Origin: Flavobacteriaceae bacterium
GTDB lineage: Bacteria; Bacteroidota; Bacteroidia; Flavobacteriales; Flavobacteriaceae
Length of the DNA stretch: 64,000 nt
Direction: 5' to 3'
Assembly: GCA_002707025.1 (NCBI GenBank)
Contig: PALG01000032.1
Span: 124,001 to 188,000, forward strand
Shown piece by piece: positions 43,283-51,185 of the stretch. Position 1 is the stretch's first letter. Each line of letters opens with the position of its first letter. Under the pieces are notes generated by a model, which ran no database searches, was not told the DNA's origin, and saw only the letters and a list, made by a program, of their open reading frames with translations. A program made the position numbers and the translations under genes.

Positions 43283-43420
43283 ATGCTAGTCTGGATAGGA
43301 ATTGCCTTTATTTTATTGATTGTCGTGGTATGGAACAACTTTCGGGTAAATAAATCCCGTAGGAAGCGCAACCAAAAAAACTTCCGGAAAGGCTACTATC
43401 ATAAAAAAGATAAAAAATAG
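43283..43420 (+). CDS. 45-residue single-span micro-membrane protein
   Basis: ATG at 43283, stop at 43418-43420. One hydrophobic span (MLVWIGIAFILLIVVVWNNF) is followed by a very basic tail (VNKSRRKRN, then HKKDKK). It starts three bases after the preceding stop and ends four bases before the next micro-gene, which has the same build, so the pair looks like a tandem duplication. Function not known. Confidence 0.65.
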   Translation: MLVWIGIAFILLIVVVWNNFRVNKSRRKRNQKNFRKGYYHKKDKK

Positions 43421-43424
43421 AATA

Positions 43425-43586
43425 ATGCTTTTATGGATATTCATTCTTGGCGGACTATATGGCCTAGTTCATTTAAACGCCAAAAAAAGTCGAAGGATTA
43501 GAAACGGAAGGAGGAACAACGGCTATACATCGAATTATATCAGAAAGAAAAAAGAACTACATGAAGATATACACCAAGACCGGTGA
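43425..43586 (+). CDS. 53-residue single-span micro-membrane protein
   Basis: ATG at 43425, stop at 43584-43586. The N-terminal span MLLWIFILGGLYGLVHLN is followed by KKSRRIRNGRRNNGY, echoing the MLVWI...NKSRRKRN of the gene before it. It overlaps the adenosyltransferase start by 26 bp, so it may be translationally coupled to it. Function not known. Confidence 0.62.
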   Translation: MLLWIFILGGLYGLVHLNAKKSRRIRNGRRNNGYTSNYIRKKKELHEDIHQDR

Positions 43587-44133
43587 TCAAGGAACCACAG
43601 CGCTTTTTGGAGGCACAAGGGTCCCGAAACACCACATTCGCATTGAAAGTTACGGTACCGTGGACGAGCTCAATTCGCACCTAGGGCTAATTCGTGATCA
43701 GGAAATTAATGCTACCTATAAAGAACAACTTATCCAAATACAGGACAAGCTTTTTACCGTGGGTGCCATTTTAGCTACCGACCCAAAAAAAGCTACCCTA
43801 AAAAGTGGAAAGGAACGTTTAAACATTCCTAAAATTGAAAGCGAGGATATTGCATTTCTAGAAAAGGAAATGGATGTGATGGATGAAGCCCTACCGCCAA
43901 TGACACACTTTGTCCTTCCCGGAGGACACACAACTGTGTCATATTGTCACATTGCACGAACGGTATGCCGAAGAGCGGAGCGATTAGCCGTACTATTACA
44001 TCAAAATGAAGCGGTTAATGAAAATGTATTGATTTATTTAAACCGCCTTTCTGACTACCTTTTTGTACTGGCACGGAAATTGTCCAAAGACCTTGAAGCA
44101 GATGAAATTGCCTGGGTTCCCAAAAAACTCTAA
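43561..44133 (+). CDS. pduO: Corrinoid adenosyltransferase (PduO type)
   Basis: 190 residues. MKIYTKTGDQGTTALFGGTR is the ATP-binding N-terminus of PduO/MMAB-type enzymes, YGTVDELNSHLGLIRD follows, then ARTVCRRAERLAVLL and IYLNRLSDYLFVLARKLSKD with the catalytic Arg/Asp helices. It makes adenosylcobalamin from ATP and cob(I)alamin. It supplies coenzyme B12 for methylmalonyl-CoA mutase, whose GTPase chaperone MeaB is coded at 52460-53545. Length is normal for the family. Confidence 0.95.
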   Translation: MKIYTKTGDQGTTALFGGTRVPKHHIRIESYGTVDELNSHLGLIRDQEINATYKEQLIQIQDKLFTVGAILATDPKKATLKSGKERLNIPKIESEDIAFLEKEMDVMDEALPPMTHFVLPGGHTTVSYCHIARTVCRRAERLAVLLHQNEAVNENVLIYLNRLSDYLFVLARKLSKDLEADEIAWVPKKL

Positions 44134-44216
44134 TTTCACTGGTAAATTTTAAATAACTGAAAATCAATTATTTAAAAACGTTCTTTAAAATTATTTTGAA
44201 ATAACTTTAATTTTTC

Positions 44217-44246
44217 TTGACTTTTTCGGTTAAAAATTTATTTTTG
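44217..44246 (+). promoter_or_regulatory. Promoter before the DUF2795 gene (TTGAC ... TATTTTTG)
   Basis: A TTGAC element at 44217-44221 and a perfect TAnnTTTG box (TATTTTTG) at 44239-44246 have an 17-18 bp spacer. The start codon at 44273 is 26 bases beyond the box. It is the best two-element promoter I saw in the window. Confidence 0.65.
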
Positions 44247-44272
44247 CAGAAAATTAAAACCCTAATTCTGTT

Positions 44273-44494
44273 ATGTACTGGACATTAGAATTGGCATCTT
44301 ATTTAAGCGATGCACCTTGGCCTGCTACCAAAGACGAGTTAATTGATTATGCCATTAGAACTGGAGCCCCACTGGAAGTGGTGGAAAACCTTCAAGCTAT
44401 CGAAGATGAAGGAGAATCCTATGACTCTATTGAAGAAATCTGGCAGGACTATCCCACAGACGAAGATTACCTGTGGAACGAAGACGAATATTAA
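44273..44494 (+). CDS. DUF2795 small acidic protein
   Basis: 73 residues. LASYLSDAPWPATKDELIDYAIRTG and APLEVVENLQAIEDEGESYD match the DUF2795 family, and the C-terminus (IEEIWQDYPTDEDYLWNEDEY) is highly acidic. In flavobacteria this family is conserved and short and often precedes secA. The function is not known to me; RNA- or protein-binding has been supposed on fold grounds. It has its own promoter and a strong terminator, so it is probably transcribed abundantly and alone. Confidence 0.9.
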   Translation: MYWTLELASYLSDAPWPATKDELIDYAIRTGAPLEVVENLQAIEDEGESYDSIEEIWQDYPTDEDYLWNEDEY

Positions 44495-44516
44495 ACCAAT
44501 AAATTAAAACCATAAG

Positions 44517-44553
44517 AAAAAGTCTCACCCCCTTGGGGTAGGGACTTTTTTTT
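44517..44553 (+). terminator. Rho-independent terminator after the DUF2795 gene
   Basis: AAAAGTC...ACCCC, loop CTT, GGGGT...GACTTTTTTTTT: a GC-rich stem with a short loop and a run of nine T, 22 bp after the stop. Confidence 0.9.
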
Positions 44554-44677
44554 TGCTCAAAAGTCTAGCCTTTAAAAGCGTTAAACCACTTGAAATTCTG
44601 GTTTATTTACCCTTTTTTTGCTAAACTTTATAAAGAGGTGCAGCCTCTGGCAATGAGCCTTAAACAAAATACACATC

Positions 44678-47600
44678 ATGGGACTTTTAGACAGCGTATT
44701 AAAAGTATTTGTAGGAGACAAATCCAAAAAAGACATCAGTGATATTCAACCACTGGTAGACCAAATAAAAAAACACGAATCGGCTATCGCCAATCTATCC
44801 TTGGACGAGCTTCGGGCAAAATCGGATGAATTCCGTGAAAAAATAAAGGCCGATCAAAAAGAGATTCAAGACCAAATCGATGCACTGGAAAAAGAGGCAG
44901 AAGCTGCCGAAGATATCGATGAAAAGGAAGATATCTATAATCAGATTGATACGCTTAAAGACGACCGCTACGAGATTGAAAAGAAAACCCTAGAAGATAT
45001 CCTTCCTGAAGCTTTTGCAGTTGTGAAGGAAACTGCCAAACGATTTAAAGAAAATGAAACGCTTACCGTTACCGCTTCTCCTTTCGATCGGGAACTTTCC
45101 GGTACCAAAGACTATGTGACCCTCGACGGAGACAAAGCCATTTGGAACAACTCTTGGGATGCGGCAGGAAAAGAGGTTACCTGGGACATGGTACACTATG
45201 ATGTACAGCTTATTGGAGGGATTGCCCTACACCAAGGAAAAGTAGCCGAGATGCAAACAGGGGAAGGAAAAACCTTGGTAGCTACCTTACCCGTATATTT
45301 AAATGCATTAGCTGGAAATGGAGTGCACTTGGTCACTGTCAATGATTACCTAGCCAAAAGGGATAGTGCCTGGATGGCCCCTATTTTCGAGTTCCACGGA
45401 ATGAGCGTAGACTGTATCGACCTGCACCAACCCAATTCGGAAGCGCGTAGAAAAGCTTATAATGCGAATATTACCTACGGAACCAATAACGAATTTGGTT
45501 TCGACTACCTAAGGGATAACATGTCTCATTCGCCCAACGATCTAGTACAACGGCCGCACCACTATGCTATCGTAGATGAGGTGGATAGCGTATTGATTGA
45601 CGATGCCCGTACTCCGTTGATTATCTCTGGTCCCGTGCCGCAAGGAGATCGACACGAATTCAATGAGCTAAAGCCAAAAATTCAAAGTATAGTGGATGTT
45701 CAGAAAAAATACCTTACTGGCGTATTGGCCGAGGCCAAAAAACTGATTAAGGAAGGGGACACCAAAGAAGGGGGATTTCAGTTGTTACGCGTGTACCGCG
45801 GACTTCCAAAAAATAAAGCTTTAATTAAATTCCTTTCGGAAGAAGGCGTTCGTCAAATCCTTCAGAAAACAGAAAACCAATACATGCAGGATAACAATCG
45901 GGAAATGCCAAAGGTAGATGCCGAATTGTATTTTGTGATTGACGAGAAAAACAATCAGATAGAGCTCACCGATAAAGGGGTGAATTACCTTTCTGGAGAG
46001 GACGATCCAGAATTCTTCGTAATGCCAGACATTGGAACTGAAATCGCTAAAATTGAAGCGAAAGAGCTTCCGAAAGAAAAAGAAGCGGAAGAAAAAGAAG
46101 ACCTTTTCCGTGATTTTGGTGTAAAAAGCGAACGCATCCACACCATGAATCAATTATTAAAAGCCTACACACTTTTCGAAAAAGACGACCAGTATGTCGT
46201 GATGGAAAACAAGGTGATGATCGTGGATGAGCAAACGGGACGTATCATGGAAGGCCGTCGTTATAGCGACGGATTGCACCAGGCCATTGAGGCGAAGGAA
46301 AATGTAAAAATTGAAGCGGCCACACAAACTTTTGCTACCGTGACCCTTCAAAATTACTTCAGAATGTACCGTAAGCTATCCGGGATGACGGGTACTGCCG
46401 TAACGGAAGCGGGAGAGCTTTGGGAAATCTATAAATTGGATGTAGTAGAAATTCCTACCAACCGCCCTATCGCCCGTGACGACCGTGACGATAAAATTTA
46501 TAAAACCAAACGGGAAAAATACAATGCTGTCATCGAGGAAGTAGTAGAGCTTTCCCATGCGGGAAGACCCGTATTAATTGGTACCACCTCTGTAGAAATC
46601 TCAGAATTGTTAAGTAGGATGTTGAGCATCAGAAACATTCCGCATAACGTTCTAAACGCGAAATTACATAAAAAAGAGGCCGATATTGTGGCGGAAGCCG
46701 GTAAAAGCGGAATTGTAACCATCGCCACCAATATGGCGGGTCGTGGTACCGATATCAAACTTTCTGACGAGGTTAAGAAAGCTGGCGGATTGGCCATCGT
46801 GGGTACCGAACGTCACGATTCGCGTCGGGTGGACCGACAGCTTCGCGGTCGTAGTGGTCGTCAAGGGGATCCAGGAAGTTCGCAGTTTTATGTGTCTTTG
46901 GAAGATAACTTGATGCGCCTCTTCGGAAGCGAACGGATTGCCAAAATGATGGACCGATTGGGATTGAAGGAAGGCGAAGTGATTCAGCATTCCATGATTT
47001 CCAAATCCATTGAAAGAGCCCAGAAGAAGGTAGAAGAAAACAACTTTGGAATCCGTAAGCGTTTGTTGGAATATGATGATGTTATGAACGCCCAGCGGGA
47101 AGTGGTTTACAAACGCCGTTACCACGCTTTATTTGGAGAACGCCTTCGAGTGGATATCGCGAACATGATTTATGACACTTCTGAAGTCATTGCCGAAAGT
47201 AACAAATTGGCGCAGGACTTTAAAAACTTTGAGTTTGAATTGATTCGATTCTTCTCTATGAGCTCCCCTATTTCCGAAAAGGAATTTGAAAAATTAAGCG
47301 CAAAGGAAATTAGCGGAAGGGTCTATAAAGCTGCCTACAAGCATTATCAAGAGAAGATGGCACGTAATGCTGAAATGGCTTTCCCAGTGATTGAAAATGT
47401 CTACGAAAACCAAGGGGATCGCTTTAAAAGAATTTTAGTTCCTTTTACTGATGGAGTTAAAACGTTGAATGTCGCTACCGATTTGGAGAAAGCTTATGAA
47501 ACAAAAGGTAAGCAGCTCATTCAGGATTTTGAGAAGAACATCACCTTGGCCATTATCGACGACGCGTGGAAAACCCACCTCCGTAAAATGGACGAACTAA

Positions 47601-48037
47601 AACAGAGTGTCCAGCTTGCGGTGCACGAACAGAAAGATCCTTTATTGATCTATAAGTTTGAAGCCTTTGAACTTTTCAAAGCCATGATTGAAAAGGTAAA
47701 TAAGGATGTGATCTCTTTCTTGTTCAAAGGGGAATTGCCGCAAGAAAATCAAGAGCAGATTCAAGAGGCCCGACAAACCCGCCCTAAGGAAAAATTAAGT
47801 GAGCAAAAAGAGGAAATTCCTAACATGGATGAGCGTGCTGCACAAGCACGCGCTGCAGGAAATACGCAACCTCAGCAACAGCAAGTCACTGAAACCATTA
47901 CAAGGGAAAAACCAAAAATTGGACGTAACGATAAAGTCACCATCAAACATGTAATGAGTGGTGAAAATAAAACCGTAAAATACAAACAAGCCATCCCGCT
48001 CATTGAAAAAGGGGAATGGGTTTTAATTGAAGATTAA
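44678..48037 (+). CDS. secA: Preprotein translocase ATPase SecA
   Basis: 1119 residues. VAEMQTGEGKTLVATLPVYL (Walker A), YAIVDEVDSVLIDDARTPLI (DEVD box) and IATNMAGRGTDIKL with ERHDSRRVDRQLRGRSGRQG (motifs V and VI) are conserved. It is longer than the ~900-residue E. coli enzyme: an acidic insert of about 150 residues follows RTPLIISGPVPQ (residues ~320-480), as known for Bacteroidota SecA. There is no C-terminal zinc-binding Cys motif; it ends in KYKQAIPLIEKGEWVLIED. It drives protein export through SecYEG. A small 5-bp hairpin lies 30 bp upstream at 44634-44648. Confidence 0.98.
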   Translation: MGLLDSVLKVFVGDKSKKDISDIQPLVDQIKKHESAIANLSLDELRAKSDEFREKIKADQKEIQDQIDALEKEAEAAEDIDEKEDIYNQIDTLKDDRYEIEKKTLEDILPEAFAVVKETAKRFKENETLTVTASPFDRELSGTKDYVTLDGDKAIWNNSWDAAGKEVTWDMVHYDVQLIGGIALHQGKVAEMQTGEGKTLVATLPVYLNALAGNGVHLVTVNDYLAKRDSAWMAPIFEFHGMSVDCIDLHQPNSEARRKAYNANITYGTNNEFGFDYLRDNMSHSPNDLVQRPHHYAIVDEVDSVLIDDARTPLIISGPVPQGDRHEFNELKPKIQSIVDVQKKYLTGVLAEAKKLIKEGDTKEGGFQLLRVYRGLPKNKALIKFLSEEGVRQILQKTENQYMQDNNREMPKVDAELYFVIDEKNNQIELTDKGVNYLSGEDDPEFFVMPDIGTEIAKIEAKELPKEKEAEEKEDLFRDFGVKSERIHTMNQLLKAYTLFEKDDQYVVMENKVMIVDEQTGRIMEGRRYSDGLHQAIEAKENVKIEAATQTFATVTLQNYFRMYRKLSGMTGTAVTEAGELWEIYKLDVVEIPTNRPIARDDRDDKIYKTKREKYNAVIEEVVELSHAGRPVLIGTTSVEISELLSRMLSIRNIPHNVLNAKLHKKEADIVAEAGKSGIVTIATNMAGRGTDIKLSDEVKKAGGLAIVGTERHDSRRVDRQLRGRSGRQGDPGSSQFYVSLEDNLMRLFGSERIAKMMDRLGLKEGEVIQHSMISKSIERAQKKVEENNFGIRKRLLEYDDVMNAQREVVYKRRYHALFGERLRVDIANMIYDTSEVIAESNKLAQDFKNFEFELIRFFSMSSPISEKEFEKLSAKEISGRVYKAAYKHYQEKMARNAEMAFPVIENVYENQGDRFKRILVPFTDGVKTLNVATDLEKAYETKGKQLIQDFEKNITLAIIDDAWKTHLRKMDELKQSVQLAVHEQKDPLLIYKFEAFELFKAMIEKVNKDVISFLFKGELPQENQEQIQEARQTRPKEKLSEQKEEIPNMDERAAQARAAGNTQPQQQQVTETITREKPKIGRNDKVTIKHVMSGENKTVKYKQAIPLIEKGEWVLIED

Positions 48038-48069
48038 AAAAAAAGCGAGGTCAAGGCCTCGCTTTTTTA
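48038..48069. terminator. Bidirectional terminator between secA and the anti-sigma-like gene
   Basis: AAAAGCGAGG, loop TCAAGG, CCTCGCTTTTTT: an eight-base-pair stem flanked by an A run and a T run, so it can act in both directions for these convergent genes. It overlaps the last bases of the minus-strand gene. Confidence 0.92.
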
Positions 48070-48459
48070 GTCATATTTTTTTTCAATGAACCGCTTCAGA
48101 AAAGGAATTTGAATAAAGAATAAGGCTAAAAATACTACCGCATATAAAGTAGTTTTTGAAATCTCTACGTTTGGTAAAAAAGTGGTTATTCCACTTAATT
48201 TTTCGACTAGAAAACCTCTATCCAAATCGATCCAATTACTTTCAGGATAAAAATACAATCCTACGGAAGTGATCAAAAAAGTTAAGGCTATCCACCCCCA
48301 AGCCTTTTTGGAAATTAAAGGTTCGTAAACCGTTGTTGCTCTTTTCGCCTGAATTTTTTCCATGACCGACTTGGAAAAATCCAAAGAGGGTTTCTCTAAC
48401 GAACTTTCCTGGAGTAAATCACATAATAGTTTATCCTGTTTATTAAGTGGCTCTTCCAT
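48067..48459 (-). CDS. Membrane protein, probable anti-sigma partner of the ECF sigma factor
   Basis: 130 residues with two membrane spans (GWIALTFLITSVGLYFYPES near 70-90 and LYAVVFLALFFIQIPFL near 105-122). A cytoplasmic N-terminal helix follows the start (DKLLCDLLQESSLEKPSLDF). I recognise no known family domain. Its 17-bp overlap with the sigma gene upstream, plus the N-cytoplasmic/two-span layout, is how Bacteroidota anti-sigma factors are usually arranged. The role is inferred from position. Confidence 0.65.
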   Translation of the reverse strand: MEEPLNKQDKLLCDLLQESSLEKPSLDFSKSVMEKIQAKRATTVYEPLISKKAWGWIALTFLITSVGLYFYPESNWIDLDRGFLVEKLSGITTFLPNVEISKTTLYAVVFLALFFIQIPFLKRFIEKKYD

Positions 48460-49030
48460 TTTCTTCGGTGTATTTTGGAAGTACGTAAAATTTTAAATAG
48501 GAAAATAATTTTTTACGACTTCGATATAATTTAATTTTAATATTGTCTTCTGTGAGTTCCGTAATATCGGATATTTCCCTAACGGAAAGTCCCTCAAAAT
48601 AATAAAACCCTACAATAGCCGCTTCTACCTCGGGCAATTGTTCTAACCCTTTTTGAATAATCACACTACGTTCCATGGCTTCCAAGGTTTGAAGGGCGTT
48701 TTCTATAGATTGGGTTTCAGCTTCCGTGGTTTCTTCTACCAAATCTAAAGTTCTTATTTTTTTATGCTTCCGAAGCCGATCCAGCGATTTTCGATAGACA
48801 ATTCGATACAGCCAGCTGGAAAATTTCGAATCGCCCCGAAACGTCCACAAACTTTCATATGCCTTTACAAAACTGTCTTGTGCCACTTCTTCGGCCTCCT
48901 CCCGCACTTTCAACATTTTTAGGGCGATGGTGTACACAAAATCCTGATAGCGTTCCACCAATACCGAAAAAGCCTGGGTATTTCCAGCCAAGGTTTCCTG
49001 TATGTAATGATGGTCGGTTTCGTGGGTCAT
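48443..49030 (-). CDS. ECF RNA polymerase sigma factor
   Basis: 195 residues. Region 2 is VERYQDFVYTIALKMLKVRE and AEEVAQDSFVKAYESLWTFR, with FSSWLYRIVYRKSLDRLRK for promoter contacts. Region 4 is EAAIVGFYYFEGLSVREISD and ELTEDNIKIKLYRSRKKLFS, a helix-turn-helix. Its own putative promoter (49041-49066) places a candidate transcription start only a few bases before the ATG at 49030. A mirrored motif serves the divergent gene at 49165. Confidence 0.93.
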   Translation of the reverse strand: MTHETDHHYIQETLAGNTQAFSVLVERYQDFVYTIALKMLKVREEAEEVAQDSFVKAYESLWTFRGDSKFSSWLYRIVYRKSLDRLRKHKKIRTLDLVEETTEAETQSIENALQTLEAMERSVIIQKGLEQLPEVEAAIVGFYYFEGLSVREISDITELTEDNIKIKLYRSRKKLFSYLKFYVLPKYTEENGRAT

Positions 49031-49040
49031 TTTAAGGTAA

Positions 49041-49066
49041 GACGTAAGTTAATGAATTAAGGTTAC
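49041..49066 (-). promoter_or_regulatory. ECF-type promoter of the sigma factor gene (GTAAC-N17-CGTC)
   Basis: On the minus strand GTAAC (49066-49062), 17 bases, then CGTC (49044-49041). AAC in the -35 and CGTC in the -10 are the core of many ECF promoters. An identical spacing occurs in the divergent copy 30 bp away. Confidence 0.65.
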
Positions 49067-49096
49067 AGCCGCTTCAGGTTTTTTTTCAGAAAAGTT

Positions 49097-49122
49097 GTAA
49101 CCCAAATTTAAAAAGCTACGTC
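49097..49122 (+). promoter_or_regulatory. ECF-type promoter of the divergent membrane gene (GTAAC-N17-CGTC)
   Basis: GTAAC at 49097-49101, 17 bases, CGTC at 49119-49122, then about 42 bp to the ATG at 49165. Same boxes and spacer as the promoter on the other strand, so one sigma factor could drive both genes. Confidence 0.68.
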
Positions 49123-49164
49123 CTATGGAAAAACGAACAGTAATCAATCATTAAAAAACACATT

Positions 49165-49515
49165 ATGGGATCAGAAGTAATTATTGCACCAATTTTTTTC
49201 GGAGTGATCTTCGGAATTTTTTATCTATTCATTTCGGCACGGAACAAAGAACGTTTGGCACTTATTGAAAAAGGGGAAAATGCTTCTATTTTCTTTGCCA
49301 ACAATCAAAAAGCCACTCCTATCTGGAAGGTGATTGTCATTAACATTGCCTTTCTTTTAATGGGAATTGGATTGGGGATTTTTGTAGGAGGGTTATTCTC
49401 GGATGTATTAGGAATGGACGATGATATTGCCATGCCTGGAAGCATCCTATTTCTCGCGGGGCTTGGACTATTCCTAGGGTTTTTCTTTACCAAAAAGTTG
49501 AATTCAGACGCTTAA
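49165..49515 (+). CDS. DUF6249-like small membrane protein
   Basis: 116 residues with three predicted spans (IIAPIFFGVIFGIFYLFISA; VIVINIAFLLMGIGLGIFVG; GSILFLAGLGLFLGFFFTKK). Between spans 1 and 2 is the segment ARNKERLALIEKGENASIFF, the RxxxLIEKG-type motif of this group of small membrane proteins, which often adjoin ECF sigma genes. It is divergent from the sigma gene and has a matching ECF-type promoter, so it is likely part of the same membrane stress response. Confidence 0.75.
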   Translation: MGSEVIIAPIFFGVIFGIFYLFISARNKERLALIEKGENASIFFANNQKATPIWKVIVINIAFLLMGIGLGIFVGGLFSDVLGMDDDIAMPGSILFLAGLGLFLGFFFTKKLNSDA

Positions 49516-49579
49516 AGCTTCCGCTTTTTTGGTTATTAGTGAAAGTCATTTCGGTTCTCTTACTGAAATGACTTTTTTT
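49514..49579. terminator. Two hairpins between convergent genes
   Basis: A short hairpin AAAGC-TTCC-GCTTTTTT at 49514-49530 overlaps the stop codon of the DUF6249-like gene. A longer one, AAAGTCATTTCGGT-TCTCTT-ACTGAAATGACTTTTTT (49542-49578), has a stem of about 12 bp and can terminate both strands. Confidence 0.85.
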
Positions 49580-51185
49580 ATTGAAAGCTCACATTGCTGT
49601 AATTGGCATTGATGGTAATGTTTTTTTTGGAGGAAGAAGATTGATGATAGCCTTTTAAAAGTTTGCGATCAAAACTTTTGGTTTCGGTAAGCTGAAGGGA
49701 TTTAGGAGCCTTCAATTGCGATTTCTTTCCGTTAAAATAAAATCCGAAGGCCGTTTTAGGTAAACTTATGGCAGCATCGGTATTTTCCAAGACAATATCC
49801 ACCGATTGGAAATTTGGTGAAATTTCAGAAACAAATAAATTCCCGAAGGAACCTGAGAGCATGGCGTTTTGCAAAAGTTCATTGATGGTCACATCGCTGG
49901 AGTTTGCCTGAAGATTAATAGACGCAACTGTGTTTAACCGACAATCTTCTACGTAATTTACCTTTAAAGAGCCTTCATTCCAGGTATTCACATATACGGG
50001 CGCATAAGAAGCATTGATGAGGGTGCTCCCCCCATCAATACTATTGGCTGTTAAAGTAGCATAATTTAAAGTGGCTTTTACATTGTATGCATTGGCCATT
50101 TTCAATTCGCCATACTTTACATTCACTTCAGTTTTGGTGCCTTTTGGCATTCTCACGATAATGGTCTTATTGGCTTTCCCTGAAAAATGTACATCTTTCT
50201 TACTTTGAAGAATGATTTTTTTGTTTCCATGTTCATCGGTAATCACTTCCTTAGAGAAATTATCTTCATTTTCTTCAAATTGTTTGGCCCACTCTTCCAT
50301 TCCTTTCCCAAATTCTTCGCCCCATTTTTCCATATCCTTGGCAAACTTCTCTCCAAACTCATCGCCCCATACTTCCATCTTTTTACCAAACTCTTCTCCC
50401 CATTTTTCCATTTTCACTTCAAAATCGGGTCCAAATTTCTCACTGAATTTCATTCCGAAGTCTTCGCCCCAACGTTCCATGACTTTTTCGAAATCGGCAG
50501 TCCATCGTTCCACATCGGCCAACCATTGATCCACTTCTTTTACTTTCACATTGGTTCCGTATTTTTTATTCAGTTTAGCTACGTAAGCCGATTTGTCTTT
50601 TTGATACGCCTCTTGATCAAAAAAATGGGAACCATTATCGATATGAAAATTCAAAAAACCTTCTTTGTGTTTAATACTAGGACGATTTTTGCTAAAAGGC
50701 CATTCAGGGATTTCCTTGAATTCTGGCACCTTGGGTACTTTGAAATTAAAATCGAAGTCGAAATTAGGCATTTCAACCCAAAAAGCTTCGTCTCCTAGTC
50801 TATTCAAAGCTTTTAGGGATTTTAAGGATTCTAAAGACTTCAAAGCCTCCATCCCTCCAAAAGCGGCCATGCCTTCTCCAAAATGGGAAGCATTGGAAGT
50901 AATCACTACTTTTTTGCTATTGCCCAAGACATCCAACTTCCAATTCTTGAAAATTTCGGCTTTTTCTTCTTTGCTAAGGCCTTCGCCATCCACAAAAGCC
51001 TCTACCTCTACTTTATCTTTGTTCCAAGTTTCAAAAATCACATTGGCATACGACGTATTTACCGATACGGTCATGTCTTTGGAAGCATTAAAGCTTTCCT
51101 TATAACGATCCTGTGCAGAAACAAACGCTGTTAAAAGCAACGCCCACAAAAAAAGGCTATGCCTGTAAATTGTTATAGTTTTCAT
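49578..51185 (-). CDS. Secreted DUF4097-type protein with amphipathic 11-residue Trp repeats
   Basis: 535 residues. A signal peptide precedes QDRYKESFNASKDMTVSVNT, and a beta-rich start follows. Between about residues 205 and 300 lie repeats of the form FxxKMEKWGEE (FEKVMERWGED, FEVKMEKWGEE, FGKKMEVWGDE, FGKGMEEWAKQ, with two longer variants). Each is 11 residues with F, M and W on one helical face and acidic residues on the other. The C-terminal part (TIIVRMPKGTKTEVNVKYGE onwards) is the beta-helix of DUF4097-like adhesin-type proteins. It follows an ECF sigma/anti-sigma pair and probably belongs to its regulon or operon. Confidence 0.75.
   Translation of the reverse strand: MKTITIYRHSLFLWALLLTAFVSAQDRYKESFNASKDMTVSVNTSYANVIFETWNKDKVEVEAFVDGEGLSKEEKAEIFKNWKLDVLGNSKKVVITSNASHFGEGMAAFGGMEALKSLESLKSLKALNRLGDEAFWVEMPNFDFDFNFKVPKVPEFKEIPEWPFSKNRPSIKHKEGFLNFHIDNGSHFFDQEAYQKDKSAYVAKLNKKYGTNVKVKEVDQWLADVERWTADFEKVMERWGEDFGMKFSEKFGPDFEVKMEKWGEEFGKKMEVWGDEFGEKFAKDMEKWGEEFGKGMEEWAKQFEENEDNFSKEVITDEHGNKKIILQSKKDVHFSGKANKTIIVRMPKGTKTEVNVKYGELKMANAYNVKATLNYATLTANSIDGGSTLINASYAPVYVNTWNEGSLKVNYVEDCRLNTVASINLQANSSDVTINELLQNAMLSGSFGNLFVSEISPNFQSVDIVLENTDAAISLPKTAFGFYFNGKKSQLKAPKSLQLTETKSFDRKLLKGYHQSSSSKKNITINANYSNVSFQ

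Noticed and set aside
46664-47125. Antisense reading frame of 153 codons inside secA
   Set aside because: It lies opposite a highly conserved part of secA and has no recognisable domain; it is a by-product of codon usage.
50187-51105. Plus-strand frames opposite the repeat protein
   Set aside because: Phe/Ser-rich repeats arise from the opposite strand of the Glu/Lys/Trp repeat coding DNA.
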